The position numbers were made by a program, and so were the translations under genes. Shown here piece by piece: positions 1-11,542 of a DNA stretch of 64,000 nucleotides (position 1 is its first letter; each line of letters opens with the position of its first letter). The notes beneath the pieces were generated by a model. The model was not told where the DNA came from and did not search any database. It saw only the letters and a program-made list of their open reading frames with translations. Origin of the DNA: Camellia lanceoleosa (Eukaryota > Streptophyta > Magnoliopsida > Ericales > Theaceae); assembly GCA_025200525.1 (NCBI GenBank), contig CM045762.1, forward strand, positions 2,666,001 through 2,730,000. The letters are read 5' to 3'.

Positions 1-1653
1 ATGATAGAGGTTTAGGCCTTATGTGTTTACTTGTGCATTCATTTTCATATTGAATTGTGCAACTTCACCTCTTGGTCATCATGCATCGAGATGCGTGATT
101 GGTGGCCCGAGGGTCGAGAACCACACTCCCTTGAGCTCATGAAATGATAAGGAGGGTGGTTGTGCACACATATCTTGCAAATACATTGCCATGCCCTTTC
201 TTGCTCTCTGTTGTAGAAATGGAAGAAGTCTTGAAAGCGTCGACGACCGATATTACTAGTTACCGACCACTTTTCCTAGTTTTTCAGCAAGAAAAGTGGT
301 CGGCAAGTGGTCTCCCTCCCCAACAACTGGTCGGCAGCATCCCTAGAGGTCTCCTAGGTGGAGTTGAAGCTTTGTGGAGCTTGGTGAAGTGTTCTGAAAA
401 CAGTTGCAAGCAGAGGCAAGTTAGGGCATCGCGATGGATTTCCGAGCGAGGCGATTCGAGCATGCATGCATCCCTCGTCATAAGGCCATTTCAATGCTTT
501 GTTAACTTAGAATAGTTCTTTGTTTCAACTTGTTTTGTAATAATTAATTAGCTAGAATAGTTAGTTAATTAGTGGGTTCATATTATTTATTAGGACCCTG
601 TCGAGAGGGCACATTTGTTGTAATAAGTATGCGTGTGTGATGCATGTCTTCTAACCCCGTCTTTCTCCCTTTTATTTACTAGCTACGATGGTTAGTATTA
701 GGGCATATTTTGTTTAGCATACCTTATGCTTGCATCGTGCATTCATTCATCTATTGCATGCAGGGCTCGATTACATGTCGAGTTTTGCATTTCACATGAC
801 ATCTTAGGATAGCCGAGCCTATTTCTAGTTGCATTTTGCATGTGTTGCATTAGCCATCTTAACATAACTAGGATCATGCATTGATTACTAACTAGTTTCT
901 GTTTTGGCTCAGAGTACTCGGTGAGTGTTTATGCTTTAGCATCTTGCATGAGTGTGAGTATTGCCATGATAGCATACTTGCCATGAGGCTAACTGCTTAA
1001 GTGATATAATTGCCTGAATGCCTGTGGGTGAAGGTTGGATTACTTGAATTGGAACAATTCATCAAAATGCGAGTTTTAAGCCCACTTGAGGTGACAAAAT
1101 CCCGTTTTCTTAAGCCCACTTGAGGGTGGCAAAATCCACATCTTAGCCTACTTACGAGTAGCACATTCAAACCCTTATGCGATGCTTTGTTCCAAATTAG
1201 GCGATCTAGTCTATACTTGTGTGTTGTGCGCATCACATAGTAATTCTAGCTAATTAACCGGAATAAGAACACATGTGTTTTCAAAAATAAGATATCATGC
1301 TTAGTACAGGCCGATCTTTGATCGGGCGAGTGGGGGTGCTCATAGATGACCTTCCTCTCTCGTACCCAAGTTCCCAAGCCAAGGAAACTTTGGTGATGAC
1401 GGACACGTGGCCTTAGGCACGAGTCAGGGTTTCCTAAATTCCCCCCAAAATAAAATATTTAGGTGGCGACTCTGTATCTGGCAAAGCAGTCCATGTTTGG
1501 CACTTCTTTACAAAAATCAATTTTCCAAAAACGATTTGCCGAATTTAGACTCTTTGGTGATTTATCAATCTCACATCGCACATTGTGAGATCAGATTAAG
1601 AACCATGACACTTGAGTTTAAATTGTAGCATGAAGCCCTAGGGCGTGTCTACA
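1..1653 (+). mobile_element. Long-LTR family copy A (3' part only)
   Basis: Non-coding 3' portion of a long terminal-repeat-like unit whose start lies before the window. It parallels copy B from about 7850 to 9560: the CATGATAGAGG start, the GGTCGGCA/AAGTGGTCGG cluster at 240-330, the TTAATTAG-rich tract at 535-580, the GAGAGGGCACATTTGTTGTAA box, the GATCGGGCGAG block near 1320 and the GATGACGGACACGTGG block near 1395. It ends in GGGCGTGTCTACA. The next five bases, GCTAT, also occur inside the tandem unit that follows, so A probably inserted into that array. The left target duplication is outside the window. No protein-coding content is credible. Confidence 0.75.
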
Positions 1654-2745
1654 GCTATAAACGTACTGCGTTATGGACAAATGGGTTCAGATTGAGCGGT
1701 GTGTTATACTATTTAAAAGTGTACTGCGTTATGGACAAATGGGTTCAGATTAAGTAGTGTGTTATAAACGTACCGCGTTATGGACAAATGGGTTCAGATT
1801 GAGCGGTGTATTATATTATTTAAAAGTGTACTGCGTTATGGACAAATGGGTTCAGATTAAGCAGTGTGCTATAAACATACCGCGTTATGAACAAATGGCT
1901 TTAGATTGAGCAGTGTGTTATACTATTTAAAAGTGTACTGCATTATGGACAAATGGGTTCAGATTGAGCAGTGTGCTATAAACGTACCGCGTTATGGACA
2001 AATGGGTTCAGATTGAGCGGTGTGTTATACTATTTAAAAGTGTACTGCGTTATGGACTGCGTGTTCAGATTGAGCAGTGTACTATAAACCGAATACCGTG
2101 TTATGGACTGCGTGTTCAAATTGAGCGGTGTGTTATCAAAGTGTACTACGTTATGGACTGCGTGTTCAGATTGAGCAGTGTACTATAAACCGAATACCGT
2201 GTTATGGACTGCGTGTTCAGGTTGAGCGGTGTGTTATCAAAGTGTACTGCGTTATGGACTGTGTGTTCAGATTGAGCAGTGTGCTAAAAAATGAATGCCG
2301 TGTTATGAACTGTGTGTTCAGATTGAGCGGTGTGCTATGTTATGAAAGGAATGCTGTGTTATGGACTGTGTGTTCAGATTGAGCAGTGTTATGAGCTATG
2401 TGCCGACTAAACAGAATGTTGTGTTATGGACTGCGTGTTCAGATTGAGCAGTGTTATGAGCTATGTGTTCAGACTAAAACAGGAATGCTGTGTTATGGAC
2501 TGCATGTTCAGATTGAGCAGTGTTATGAGCTGTGTGCCGACTAAACAGAATATTGTGTTATGGACTGCGTGTTCAGATTGAGAAGTGTTATGAGCTGTGT
2601 GCTAAGTCAACTAAACAGAATGTTATGTTATGGACTGTGTGTTCAGATTGAGCAGTGTTATGAGCTGTGTGCCCAAGGTGTGCTGTGTGCCCAAAATGAG
2701 CCGCGTGCCAAGTTAGCAGAGTGCTGTGTATGAACTGTGTGTTCA
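1654..2745. repeat. Tandem array, 107-bp period decaying to shorter units
   Basis: Regular 107-bp spacing is seen at 1654, 1761, 1868 and 1975, each starting G(C/T)TATAAACRTAC. Each unit holds two half-units built on GCGTTATGGACAAATGGGTTC. From about 2040 the units shorten to roughly 50-75 bp built on GTTATGGACTGCGTGTTCAG, and they diverge until about 2745. The short open frames across it (for example 1994-2188 and 2128-2382) are repeat artefacts. The array lies inside minus-strand copy Z and is interrupted on its left by copy A. Confidence 0.9.
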
Positions 2746-3344
2746 GAATGAGTGAAGTATTGTGTATGTAAATGTGCAAGAAGTGAAAAATACATCGCAG
2801 GGAATACAAAAGTGAAGTACGTACCTCATGCGCGTGATGAGATAGATGGGACTCCGGCTCCCGTAGCAGCAGGTCTGCAGGTGCCCGCCGCGCAAAGTCC
2901 GTGGTCGAATGGCCGTACCCTCGGAGGCAACGATATGATGTCAGGATCATCCTCTGCATATGGAGAGCCTCCACCATACGGAATATCGTAAGCCATCTAA
3001 AGATATCTGCGAAAGATGCAAAAAACGAGCGAGATGAGCCAAAATTGCAAAAAGTCAACAAAAGTCAATGCCAGAGAAAAGGTGCTAAACTTTGAGACAA
3101 ACATACCTCAAGTGGTGAAAATGGAGAAAGAAGCTCCGAAATCAAATTCTAATCGGTTCAAAACGAAGAGAATCAAAAGTTTTCGCGAAACAACTTCGAG
3201 TGGGGCGTTGGAAAACGCATATAAAGTGCATATCTGAGAGAGAAAGGGGTCTAGGGAGCAAGAGAAATGTATTTCGGCCTTGGAGATGTGATACAAACTG
3301 ATTTGGAGTGGTGTACTTAAAGAACCAAAGCTTAAAAGACCAAA

Positions 3345-3460
3345 CCGCCCCAAATTTCTATAAATTGGTCGGCTAGCCAACTTTTCTGGTCGACCGACCA
3401 CTTTTGTGGGCAACAACTGGTCGGCCACTGGTATAACTGGTCGGCCACCCTCCTAGATGA
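3345..3460 (-). promoter_or_regulatory. Putative LTR promoter of copy Z
   Basis: On the minus strand a cluster of GGTCGGCCAC, GGTCGGTCGACC and GGCTAGCCGACC motifs precedes TTTATAGAAAT (about 3352-3362), followed by a likely leader. The same order, cluster then TATA, occurs in copies B, F and H. The CACGTG palindrome of those copies is not present here. Inference from position only. Confidence 0.3.
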
Positions 3461-4352
3461 TCCTCAGGGCTCCATTGTTCTCCCTATGCATTTTGGTGGT
3501 GATTGGAGTCCTCGGCCCTCGGGAAAGTACAAGAAAAGTACACTTTTCGGCTCAAGAATGCCCCCGCGGAACTTCAATTCAAGTCTTCGATGCGTAGCTC
3601 ATCATTACTTGTCCAAAGAGCGAGGTGTATCCTTTTAAGTATGTTATGATCCTTCCGAGAGGTAAATCGGAGGTCACGATTGAGTTACGCTTGTTAAGGC
3701 TTACGTTACTTCTTTCGGCATTACCTTTCAAACACACATTCGAAGTTGCGCATTTCTTTTGCATTATCTTGCACTTTTCATACGCGTTGTCGCATACGTT
3801 TTACCTACATTATTATGCCCACTACTTGTTGCATTGTTATGCACATTACTAGTCATGTTGTTACGCGCACTTTTGTTAAATTGCTATACACTTAGGTTGC
3901 ATTGTTTTGCATCCCTTCCGCATTGTTATGCGTCACACTTAGGTTGCATTGTCATGCACCCCTCCACTTGCGTTGTTACGCACTTTTCACTTGCATTGCT
4001 ATGCATGTTTCTAACGATATTGTACCTGTTGAATTTCTTTCTTTTGTAGGCACGATATTGTATGTACGGTTCATTTGAAGTTGGCGCGACCAGACGAACC
4101 CAACGGTATTATATGCACTCCGTGTAAGACGTAGTGAGAATTGTATAATTCTCTTACATCCTTTCTGCATGTAATGTAGTTTGATTTATATTCGTCTGCT
4201 TAAACTGTTGCATTTATTGTGTATAACTGCTTCGTTACAGCTTTCTTTGCATAATCATAAGTTATGTTTGGCATCATGCATGTTCTTTGCATTTTGCCCC
4301 TGCCTGCGGGCGCATCTCTTTGTTATCTTGCCTGTTTGTCTAAGTCTTCAGC

Positions 4353-4458
4353 CTTGTCAAAAATGGGTCGTCTCTGGGCTTTGATATTCACTTACGTCAT
4401 CTTATGACTTTCGAGTTCTATCAAAGAGGGACAACTGTAGACAACCCATTTTTGACCG
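4353..4458. repeat. Imperfect palindrome at the Z/B head-to-head junction
   Basis: The left arm 4353-4386 reads GTCAAAAATGGGTCGTCT then CTTTGATA. The reverse complement of 4419-4458 gives GTCAAAAATGGGTTGTCT then a short insertion and CTTTGATA. The arms enclose a loop of about 32 bp. They are the start sequences of two LTR copies facing opposite ways, plus matching flank. Confidence 0.7.
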
Positions 4459-5235
4459 ACCTTAAGACTCAGACGTCATCGATTGAGTGCTCGGTGATGG
4501 TACATGTTGTGCTCGTTTCGAGTCTCTGGAGTTTTGGCTGAGAGCCTTACCTCCGGGCCTCTAAACTCTTTGTGCTTTGGCTCGGTTTGCGGACCGAATC
4601 TTGTTTTCTCTTCCCCGGAGGGAGGGAGAGGTCTTGTAGACCATCTCTTTGTGGTCGTAGGCCACTTTTCCCGTTTGGAGACTAGTTTCCGGTTTCTGGT
4701 GCCTTTGGCCGCGCGCCTTGTCTCGAGACCGCTTAATATTCTCCGTTTGGTGTGGTTTTTGAACCACACCTTGTTGCCTCTGCCTAGAGGGACACTGTGG
4801 TCCGGGAGACCACTTTTGTGGTCGCATACCACTTTTGGTGCTCGTCAGCTAGTTTTCGGGACTTTTGGCCGCATGTTTTGCATCCCGATCTCTCGTCTTG
4901 CATCCGCTTTGGTTTGTTTTTGGTACAAACCTTGTTTTCCTTGTTTGGAAGGTGGTACAGGGTGGGAGACCACTTTTCCTTCTGCTAGCTAGTTTTCTGG
5001 TCGGATAACTGGCTTTCTTGGTCTTTGGACCATCTTTTCTGGTCGGCCACCACACCACTAGCTTGCTTTCATGTCCTGGACTCTCTCCCACCATTGCCGA
5101 CCAAGTTTTATTCTAGGAGACCACTTAGAGTGGTCGACCGACCACTTTAAGTAGCAGGCCGACCACTTCTGCTTTTTGACACCTTTTTGGAGATATTTTC
5201 CTCCAGCTGGCATAGTTGGAGAGCATTTGGGCTAT

Positions 5236-5311
5236 CCTCCATACACGTGTATGGAGGGATTTGTTTGAAGCTTAGCTTCTCCAAGAAGCTTTGGCTTTTT
5301 ATTTCTATAAG
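5236..5311 (+). promoter_or_regulatory. LTR promoter of copy B: G-box palindrome, hairpin, TATA
   Basis: The palindrome TCCATACACGTGTATGGA contains a G-box/ABRE core (CACGTG, 5244-5249). A perfect 7-bp stem AGCTTCT/AGAAGCT with a 3-nt loop lies at 5274-5290. TTTCTATAAGAGGG (TATA about 5304-5311) follows. G-box cores bind plant bZIP and bHLH factors; actual activity is inferred. Confidence 0.6.
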
Positions 5312-6439
5312 AGGGAGGCTCCGCCTCTCTCCTCCAGGTTTAGAAAATCTGTGGAAGAAGGATAGATATAGTGGTGTATCTATATTGCCTTGTTTGTTTC
5401 ATTTTTGTGCCTTAAAGTGTAGATTTGTCTTACTTTTTCACACAAACACACACTCAAACACCATCATTTTGCTACTGAGGTGCTTAGGACCTGGTTTTGG
5501 TGTTCTTGGGTGGCTTTGAGCTTGAAAAAACCTGCTGGAGTTGCAGTTATAAAGAAGGTCTTCAGGGGTGAGTTTCTACCCCTTAAATCCCCATTTCTTG
5601 CTTAAGCTTTTAGCCTACCTTGCATACTATTTTTAGCTTAACTTATAACTGATAAAAGTTCTGTTTTTACATGATTTTGATCTTTGTTTAAGGTCACTTT
5701 TGTGTTTGGGGTTGTTTACCCCCTCTTAGGCCTTGTTTGGCCTTATTTTTGTGCCTCTTTTGTGAGCTTTGGGACTACCTTGTTTTGGCCTTCTCACCAC
5801 TGAAATCCATAAGTTTTTTAGTGGTGGGGATGGTGTTTTGAGGTCCTAAGAAGGAGAGGGTCATCCCCTCTCCTTGTTGTCTTCAATACTTGTCATATAT
5901 GCCTCATGTTTGAGCACCTTTGTTAAGTGTGTTTTGACCATATCTTAGCATGTATTTGTGGTTATTTTGCTGAGGCATGCCACTATTTTTACTTGCCTTG
6001 GTCACTCTATGCATGCCTTATACACTTGTAGTGTAAATCCCTTAAACTAGCTTTGTATGCTTCATGAAGTAGCATGTCATTTTAGCTTGGTTTGAGTCCA
6101 TTTTAGCATGTATTTGGTGATATTTTACCATGTCATACCTCTGTTTAGGTTTGGTTTGGTCAGCCTTTGCATGCTCCTTGCACTTGTAGTGCATTTCCAT
6201 GATTTAGCCTAACATGCCTCATATCTTGACATGTCATTTTAGCATGCTTTTGGCTTAGCTCTGAGAAGGCTTTGTTCATGTTTTAGCATGTTTGAGGTCT
6301 GATTTGTGTTGTTTTGGTCATGCATGACTTGCTTTGTATAGCCTTGGTTCAATCTAGCTTGTTAGCCTTGTGTATTGAGTCCTCTAGCATGCATTACTTG
6401 GACTATTTTAATGATTTGGCATCATTTATCATGTGATTT

Positions 6440-7420
6440 CAGTCCATGTTTCATGGCCATGCACTTGCATTTGTCACTCATTCAATGCGTTGGAGGGTTT
6501 GCCCCTTTATGTCTTAACATGAACCATTGCGTATGCCTTCATGCCTTTGCTTGCGAGCCATCATTTCAGTGTGTTTTGGGGGTTATCATGCCATGATATA
6601 ACTCTACTTTTTGTTTCTTAAGTCATACCATGCTTGGTCTTAATAGGTGTAGTGTAATCCACCCTATTTGCCTTACATATTCCATGCCTTATGCCCCTCA
6701 TGCAAGCACATTGTGGCTTCCTTCCTTGCATGTTTTAGACTCATTTTGACATGTTCTAGGAATGTTTTAGGTTGCCTTAATCATATGCTTCATGCTTTGT
6801 ATACTTGTAGTATAAATGCTCTTGCTTGCCTCAAGCTTTGAGCACCATTGCATGCTTCATTTGTGTTGTGTACATGATTTGGCATTACTTAACATGACAT
6901 TTCAGAGCTTATAGCATTGCCATATTTCCACCACAATCTTGCTTTAAGTGCCTTTGAGTGTTATGCATTGTCGCCTAGTTTTTGGCTTAGCTTTTATGCT
7001 TGCATGCCTAGGTATTTGGGCCCTCATCTCAGCATGTTTAGGTTCTTGTTTAGACCTGATTAAGCTCTGTCCATGCTTAGTTCATGCATTTGTGCCATGT
7101 ATTACATGCCTTCTTTGTAGTCCTCTTTACTAGCTTCATGCTTTAAGGACCCTAGCATGCCTTACTTATGTTGTTTAAATGATTTGACATCATTTCTTAC
7201 CTCATTTCAGTGCACTTAGTATTGTTACACTTCCATACTTTTCACTCTCTAAGTGCTCTTGAGAGTTACACCTTAGTGCCTTAATTGGTGAGCCAATTGA
7301 CATACTTGTTTGCATGTGTTTTCGGTGCCTTCATTTTAACATTATGGCCACTGATTTGGGCATGATTGAGGTCTACCCCTTTTGGTTTAAGTCCATTTAA
7401 CATGTTTATTTGCATCTTGC
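6440..7420 (+). repeat. Diverged repeats of about 300-460 bp inside copy B
   Basis: A recurring block reads TTNGAGNGTT..GCCTT..GAGCCAAT; it appears near 6490, 6950 and 7258. It is preceded by GTTT-CATGATTTGGCATCA-type sequence near 6410, 6870 and 7170. Clearer copies with period near 300 bp are in copy H. Divergence is high. Confidence 0.55.
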
Positions 7421-9648
7421 TTGCATGCTTATTGCACATTACATTGTGTATGCCATGCAGTCCTTTGCATTGTGTATGCCAAGTAGTTCCTTGCATTGTG
7501 CATGTCCCTAACATTGCTAAGTTGCCCTTGTTGCATTGCATTGCGCATGCATGCATTACATTGTGTTTAGAACCTCATGGTTTCCTTGCATTGAGTATGC
7601 CATCTAGTTCTTAACACTTAGCATTGTGTATGCCCTGTTGTGATTTGCATTGTGCATGCCATATAGTTGCATTGCATGTTGTTACATGCTTGTCCCTCGC
7701 ATTGTGTATGCCATGTAGTTGCATTGCATGTTTGCCATGCTAGTTGTTGCATTTGTGTTTGGAATAGGTGTTAGTCCAAACATGGAAGCGAGGCGTTCAT
7801 ACTTACGATGAAAGCGTGCCTTAATTCCCGATCATGGCGCTCTTGAACATACATGATAGAGTTTTAGGCTTTATGTGTTTACTTGTGCATTCATTTCATA
7901 TTGAATTGTGCAACTTTGCCTCTCGGCCATCATGCATGGAAATGTGCAATTGGTGGCCCGAGGGTCGAGAAACACACTCCCTTGAGTTCATGACATGATA
8001 GGGAGGGTGGTTGTGCACACATATCTTGCAAATACATTGCCATGCCCTTTCTTGCTCTCTGTTGCGGCGGGATTCGATAGCAACAAGCGGCGGCTAGCGG
8101 AAAAACTAGCTGGCCGACCACTTTTCTGGTTTTTCAACAACCAAAAGTGGTCAGCAAGCATCTGGAGGGACCAAAAGTGGTCGGCCACCCTCCCACAGGA
8201 TTCCCAAGGTGGAGTTTCATCTTTCTGGAGCTTGGTGCAGTGTTCTGAGAACAAATAAAAACAGGGGGAAATCGGGGCATCGCATTGGATTTCGAGCGAG
8301 GGACCAAGCATGCATCGATCCTTTTCCTCTGAAGCTCTGCGTTATTACTTTCCTTAGCTGCCATGCTTAGATAGCTTGCTTTCGCTTTGGGTTGTACTTC
8401 AATTAGTTAATGCGTTAGCTATTCAAATTTTGTAATAATTAGTTAACTAGGATTAGTTAATTAATTTGTTGTGTAATAATTAGTTTAATTAGCTTAGATT
8501 AGCTAGGTAGCTCTTTATTCGGTCTCTCTCTCGAAAGGGCCAATTGTTGTAATAAGCGTGCGTATGTGTGATACATGTCTTCCAATCCCCATTTCTATCT
8601 CCCTTTTACTTAACCGCTTATGATGGTTAGTTTTAGGGCATGTTTCATTTAGCATACCTTATGCTTGCATGCGTGCATCCATTCATCTATATTGCATGCA
8701 CCGGGCTCGGCGCATCATACTAACTGCATTGTATTTCAATTCCTATTTGAATACATGTATCAAGTTGCATTTCATATGTCATTCTAGGATAGCCGAGCCT
8801 ATTTTAGTTGCACTTTCGCATGTGTTGCATTAGCCATCTTAACATGAACTAGGATCATGCATGATTTCTAACTAGTTCTTTGTTTTGGTTCGAAGTACAC
8901 TGTGAGTGTTTACACTTTAGCATACTGCATGTGTGTTAATTCTGCTATGAAAGCATGCTTGCCATGAGGCTAATTGCTTATGTGATTAACTGCCTGAATG
9001 CTTGTGGGTGAAGGTTGGATTACTTAAGTTGGGACAATTCATTGAAATCCGCATTTTAGCCTACTCGCGAGTAGCAAACTTCAAACAATTTTCCAAACAA
9101 ATGGACATGCGATGTTTTGTTCCAAATTAGGCGATCTAGTCTATACTTGTTTGCTGCATGCATCACATAGTAAGACTAGCTAATTAACCGGAATAAGAAC
9201 ACATGTATTTTCAAAAACGAGATATCATGCTTAGTACAGGTCGATCTTTGATCGGGCGAGCGGGGTTGCTCATTAAATGACCTTCCCCTCTCGTACCCAA
9301 GTTTCCGAGCCAAGGCAACTTTGGTGATGACGGACACGTGGCCTTAGGCACGAGTCAGGGTTTCCTAGATTTCCCAAAAAATAAAATATTTAGGTGGCGA
9401 CTCTGTATTTGGAAAAGCAGTCCATGTTTGGCACTTCTTTATAAAAATTAGTTTTCCAAAACGATTTGCTGGATTTGGACTCTTTGGTGATTTATCAGTC
9501 TCATATCGCACACTGTGAGATTAGATTCAAAACTGTGACATTTGAGTCCAAACTGTGGTAGCTCAGAGAACAAAACGAGAATTCGCGTGCCCCTCGCCCA
9601 GAGGCCGCGCATGGATATCGATGAGTTCTCCCGAGAGCGCGTCCACAG

Positions 9649-11542
9649 AGAGACGTTTCATACTTGAAGTGATGAAACATGCCTCATTTCTTAGTCATCG
9701 ACACTCTTGATCGTACATGATAGGGTGGAAGTTTCATCGAGTCTATTTGTGCATTCATTGACTTGTACACATTTGGCTTCTTGGCCATCGTGCATTGTGA
9801 TGCTCGGTTGGTGGCCCGAGAGTTGAGTACCATACTCCTTTGAGCTTGAGATATGATAAGGAGTGTGGTGGTACACACATTCTCTTGCAAATACACTGCC
9901 ATGCCTCTGTTTGTGCTCTATTGCAGCAAAAGAAGGAAATTCAAGGAATCAGTGGTCGACCGGCCACCAGAGCAACCGACCGGCCATCAAAGCCTGCCGA
10001 CCAGCCATAATTACTGGCCAATGGCCACCATCTCTAGCCGATCATCCCTCAGCATGTTCTTGAGATGGGTCAGAATCAATCTGGAAGTTGGCATAATTTT
10101 CAGAGGTCTAAAGGTGTGCAAACAGAGACATCTTGAGGCAAGGCGGTGGATTTCCGGGAGAACGCGACCGAGCATGCATGCCTCCTTCTCCCGCGAGGCC
10201 ATTTTACCGCTTTACTAGCTAGTTGTAGTTAATTACATGTGTTGTAATTAATTAGTTCAATTAATTAGCTTAGATTAGCTGGTTATTCAATTCAATTTGG
10301 TTTGTAATAATTAATTAGCTAGAATAGTTAGTTAATTAGTTGGTTTGTAATAGTTAGCTTAATTAGCGTAGCTAGTTAGCTTTCATTTCATTCAGACCCT
10401 CCTCCGAGAGGGTGTATTGTTGTAATAAGTGTGCGTGTGTGTGTGAATATCTTCCAACCCCATGTCTTTCTCCCTTTTACTTATCCGCTTTCAGTGGTTA
10501 GATTAAGGCATATTTCAATTAGCATACTTATGCTTTGCATGCGTGCATCATTCATTTGTCTTGCATGCACCGGGCTCGGCGCATCATTCAAACTGCTTTG
10601 TATTTCAATACTTATTTGAATACATGTATCAAAGTGTTGCATTCATATGCCATGATTAGATAGCCAAGCCTATTTAGTTTCATTTTGCATGCGTTGCATT
10701 GGGCATCTTAACATAACTAGGATCATGCATGATTACTAACTAGCTTTTGTTTTGGCTCGGAATACACTGTAAGTGTTTGCGCTTTAGCATACTGCATGAG
10801 ATGTGTATGTTGCCATGTTCAGCATGCTTGCCATGAGGCTATATGCTTAATTGATTAACTGCATGAATGCCTGTGGATGAAGGCTTCATTGCTTGAATTG
10901 GAACAAATCATCAAAATATGCGTTTTAAGCCCACTTTGCGGAGTGGAAAAATCATGTTGTTTTCTAAGCCCACTTGAGGGTGGCAAATCCGCGTCTTAAC
11001 CTACTTGCGAGTAGCACTTTCAAACCATTTTCGAAAAACAAACATGAGATGTTTTGTTCCAATTCCTGCGATTGAATCTATATTTGTATGTTGTGCGCAT
11101 CACGTACTAAGTTAGCTAAATAACCGGAATAAGAACACATGTGTTTTCAAAACAACATATCATAATTAGTAGAGGCCGATCCTTTGATCGGGCGAGCGGG
11201 GGTGCTCATTTCATGACCTTTCCCCCTCGTACCCAAGTTCCTGAGCCGAGGCAACTTTGGTGATGACGGACACATGGCCTTAGGCACGAGTCAGGATTTC
11301 CTAAATTTCCCCAAAATAAAATATTTAGGTGGCGACTCTGAAATCTTACCATGATCCATGTTTGGCGCTTTTTAATTAAAATCAATTTTCCAAAAGCGAT
11401 TTACTAGATTTGGACTCTTTGGTAATTTATCGGTCTTGCATTGCACTTTGTGAGATTAGATTGAATCGTAGCGAGTCGAACTATAGTAGCTAGAACCATA
11501 ATTCGCTCCTTCGCGCGCAGAGCGGAGTTCGAGCGGTCTATA
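9649..11542 (+). mobile_element. Long-LTR family copy C (5'-truncated)
   Basis: Starts abruptly at CGTTTCATACTTGAAGTGATG, a motif that lies in the interior of copy H (near 62149). It continues through a GGCCGACC-type cluster (9955-10050), a TTAATTAG tract (10210-10370), the GAGAGGGTGTATTGTTGTAATAAG box and the terminal GATCGGGCGAGCGG block, to a degenerate end GCGGTCTATA. The first half, including the promoter, is missing. The junction with copy B is sharp. Confidence 0.7.

Larger units (their letters stand above)
1654..4378 (-). mobile_element. Long-LTR family copy Z (reverse, divergent)
   Basis: Read on the minus strand from about 4378, the sequence starts GACGACCCATTTTTGACA, which closely matches the start of copy B. 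It then has a GGTCGGTCGACC cluster (3363-3450), a TATA-like TTTATAGAAAT near 3357 and a pyrimidine-rich stretch, and it runs into the 107-bp array. This is the order seen in the other copies, so I infer a divergent reverse member. Bases 3770-4020 hold imperfect short repeats of the type TTGCATTGTTATGCAC. The left end is cut by copy A. A 79-codon frame at 2752-2991 was not recognised and is probably chance. Confidence 0.5.
4436..9647 (+). mobile_element. Long-LTR family copy B (about 5.2 kb)
   Basis: Begins TGTAGACAACCCATTTTTGACC and ends GAGCGCGTCCACA, giving inverted TGTRGAC/GTCYACA ends typical of LTRs. In order it carries a GGTCGGCCACC cluster (4960-5170), a G-box palindrome (5236-5258), a TATA box (about 5304), a diverged repeat-rich middle built on TAGCATG and CTTGTAGTGTAA motifs (5900-7750), a second GGCCGACCAC cluster (8110-8200), a TTAATTAG tract (8400-8510) and the conserved terminal blocks (9180-9560). 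The flanks are ACAAC on the left and GAGAG on the right, so no target duplication is visible. The right neighbour is a truncated copy (C), which suggests a past recombination. Confidence 0.75.

Noticed and set aside
1994..2382. Open frames with a repeated YGLRVQIE pattern
   Set aside because: They are translations of the tandem array and shift with its period; no independent coding evidence.
3760..4020. CRISPR-like array of TTGCATTGTTATGCAC units
   Set aside because: Units vary in sequence and spacing without unique spacers, and the context is plant repeat DNA.
1654..4435. Reading A + array + B as a full retrotransposon with two LTRs
   Set aside because: No tRNA primer site follows A, no polypurine tract precedes B, and GCTAT after A is part of the array, which fits insertion better.
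4504..4992. 162-residue open frame in copy B
   Set aside because: Lies in the U3-like region and its GGTCGGCC cluster; overlapping frames on both strands are equally open and no domain is recognisable.
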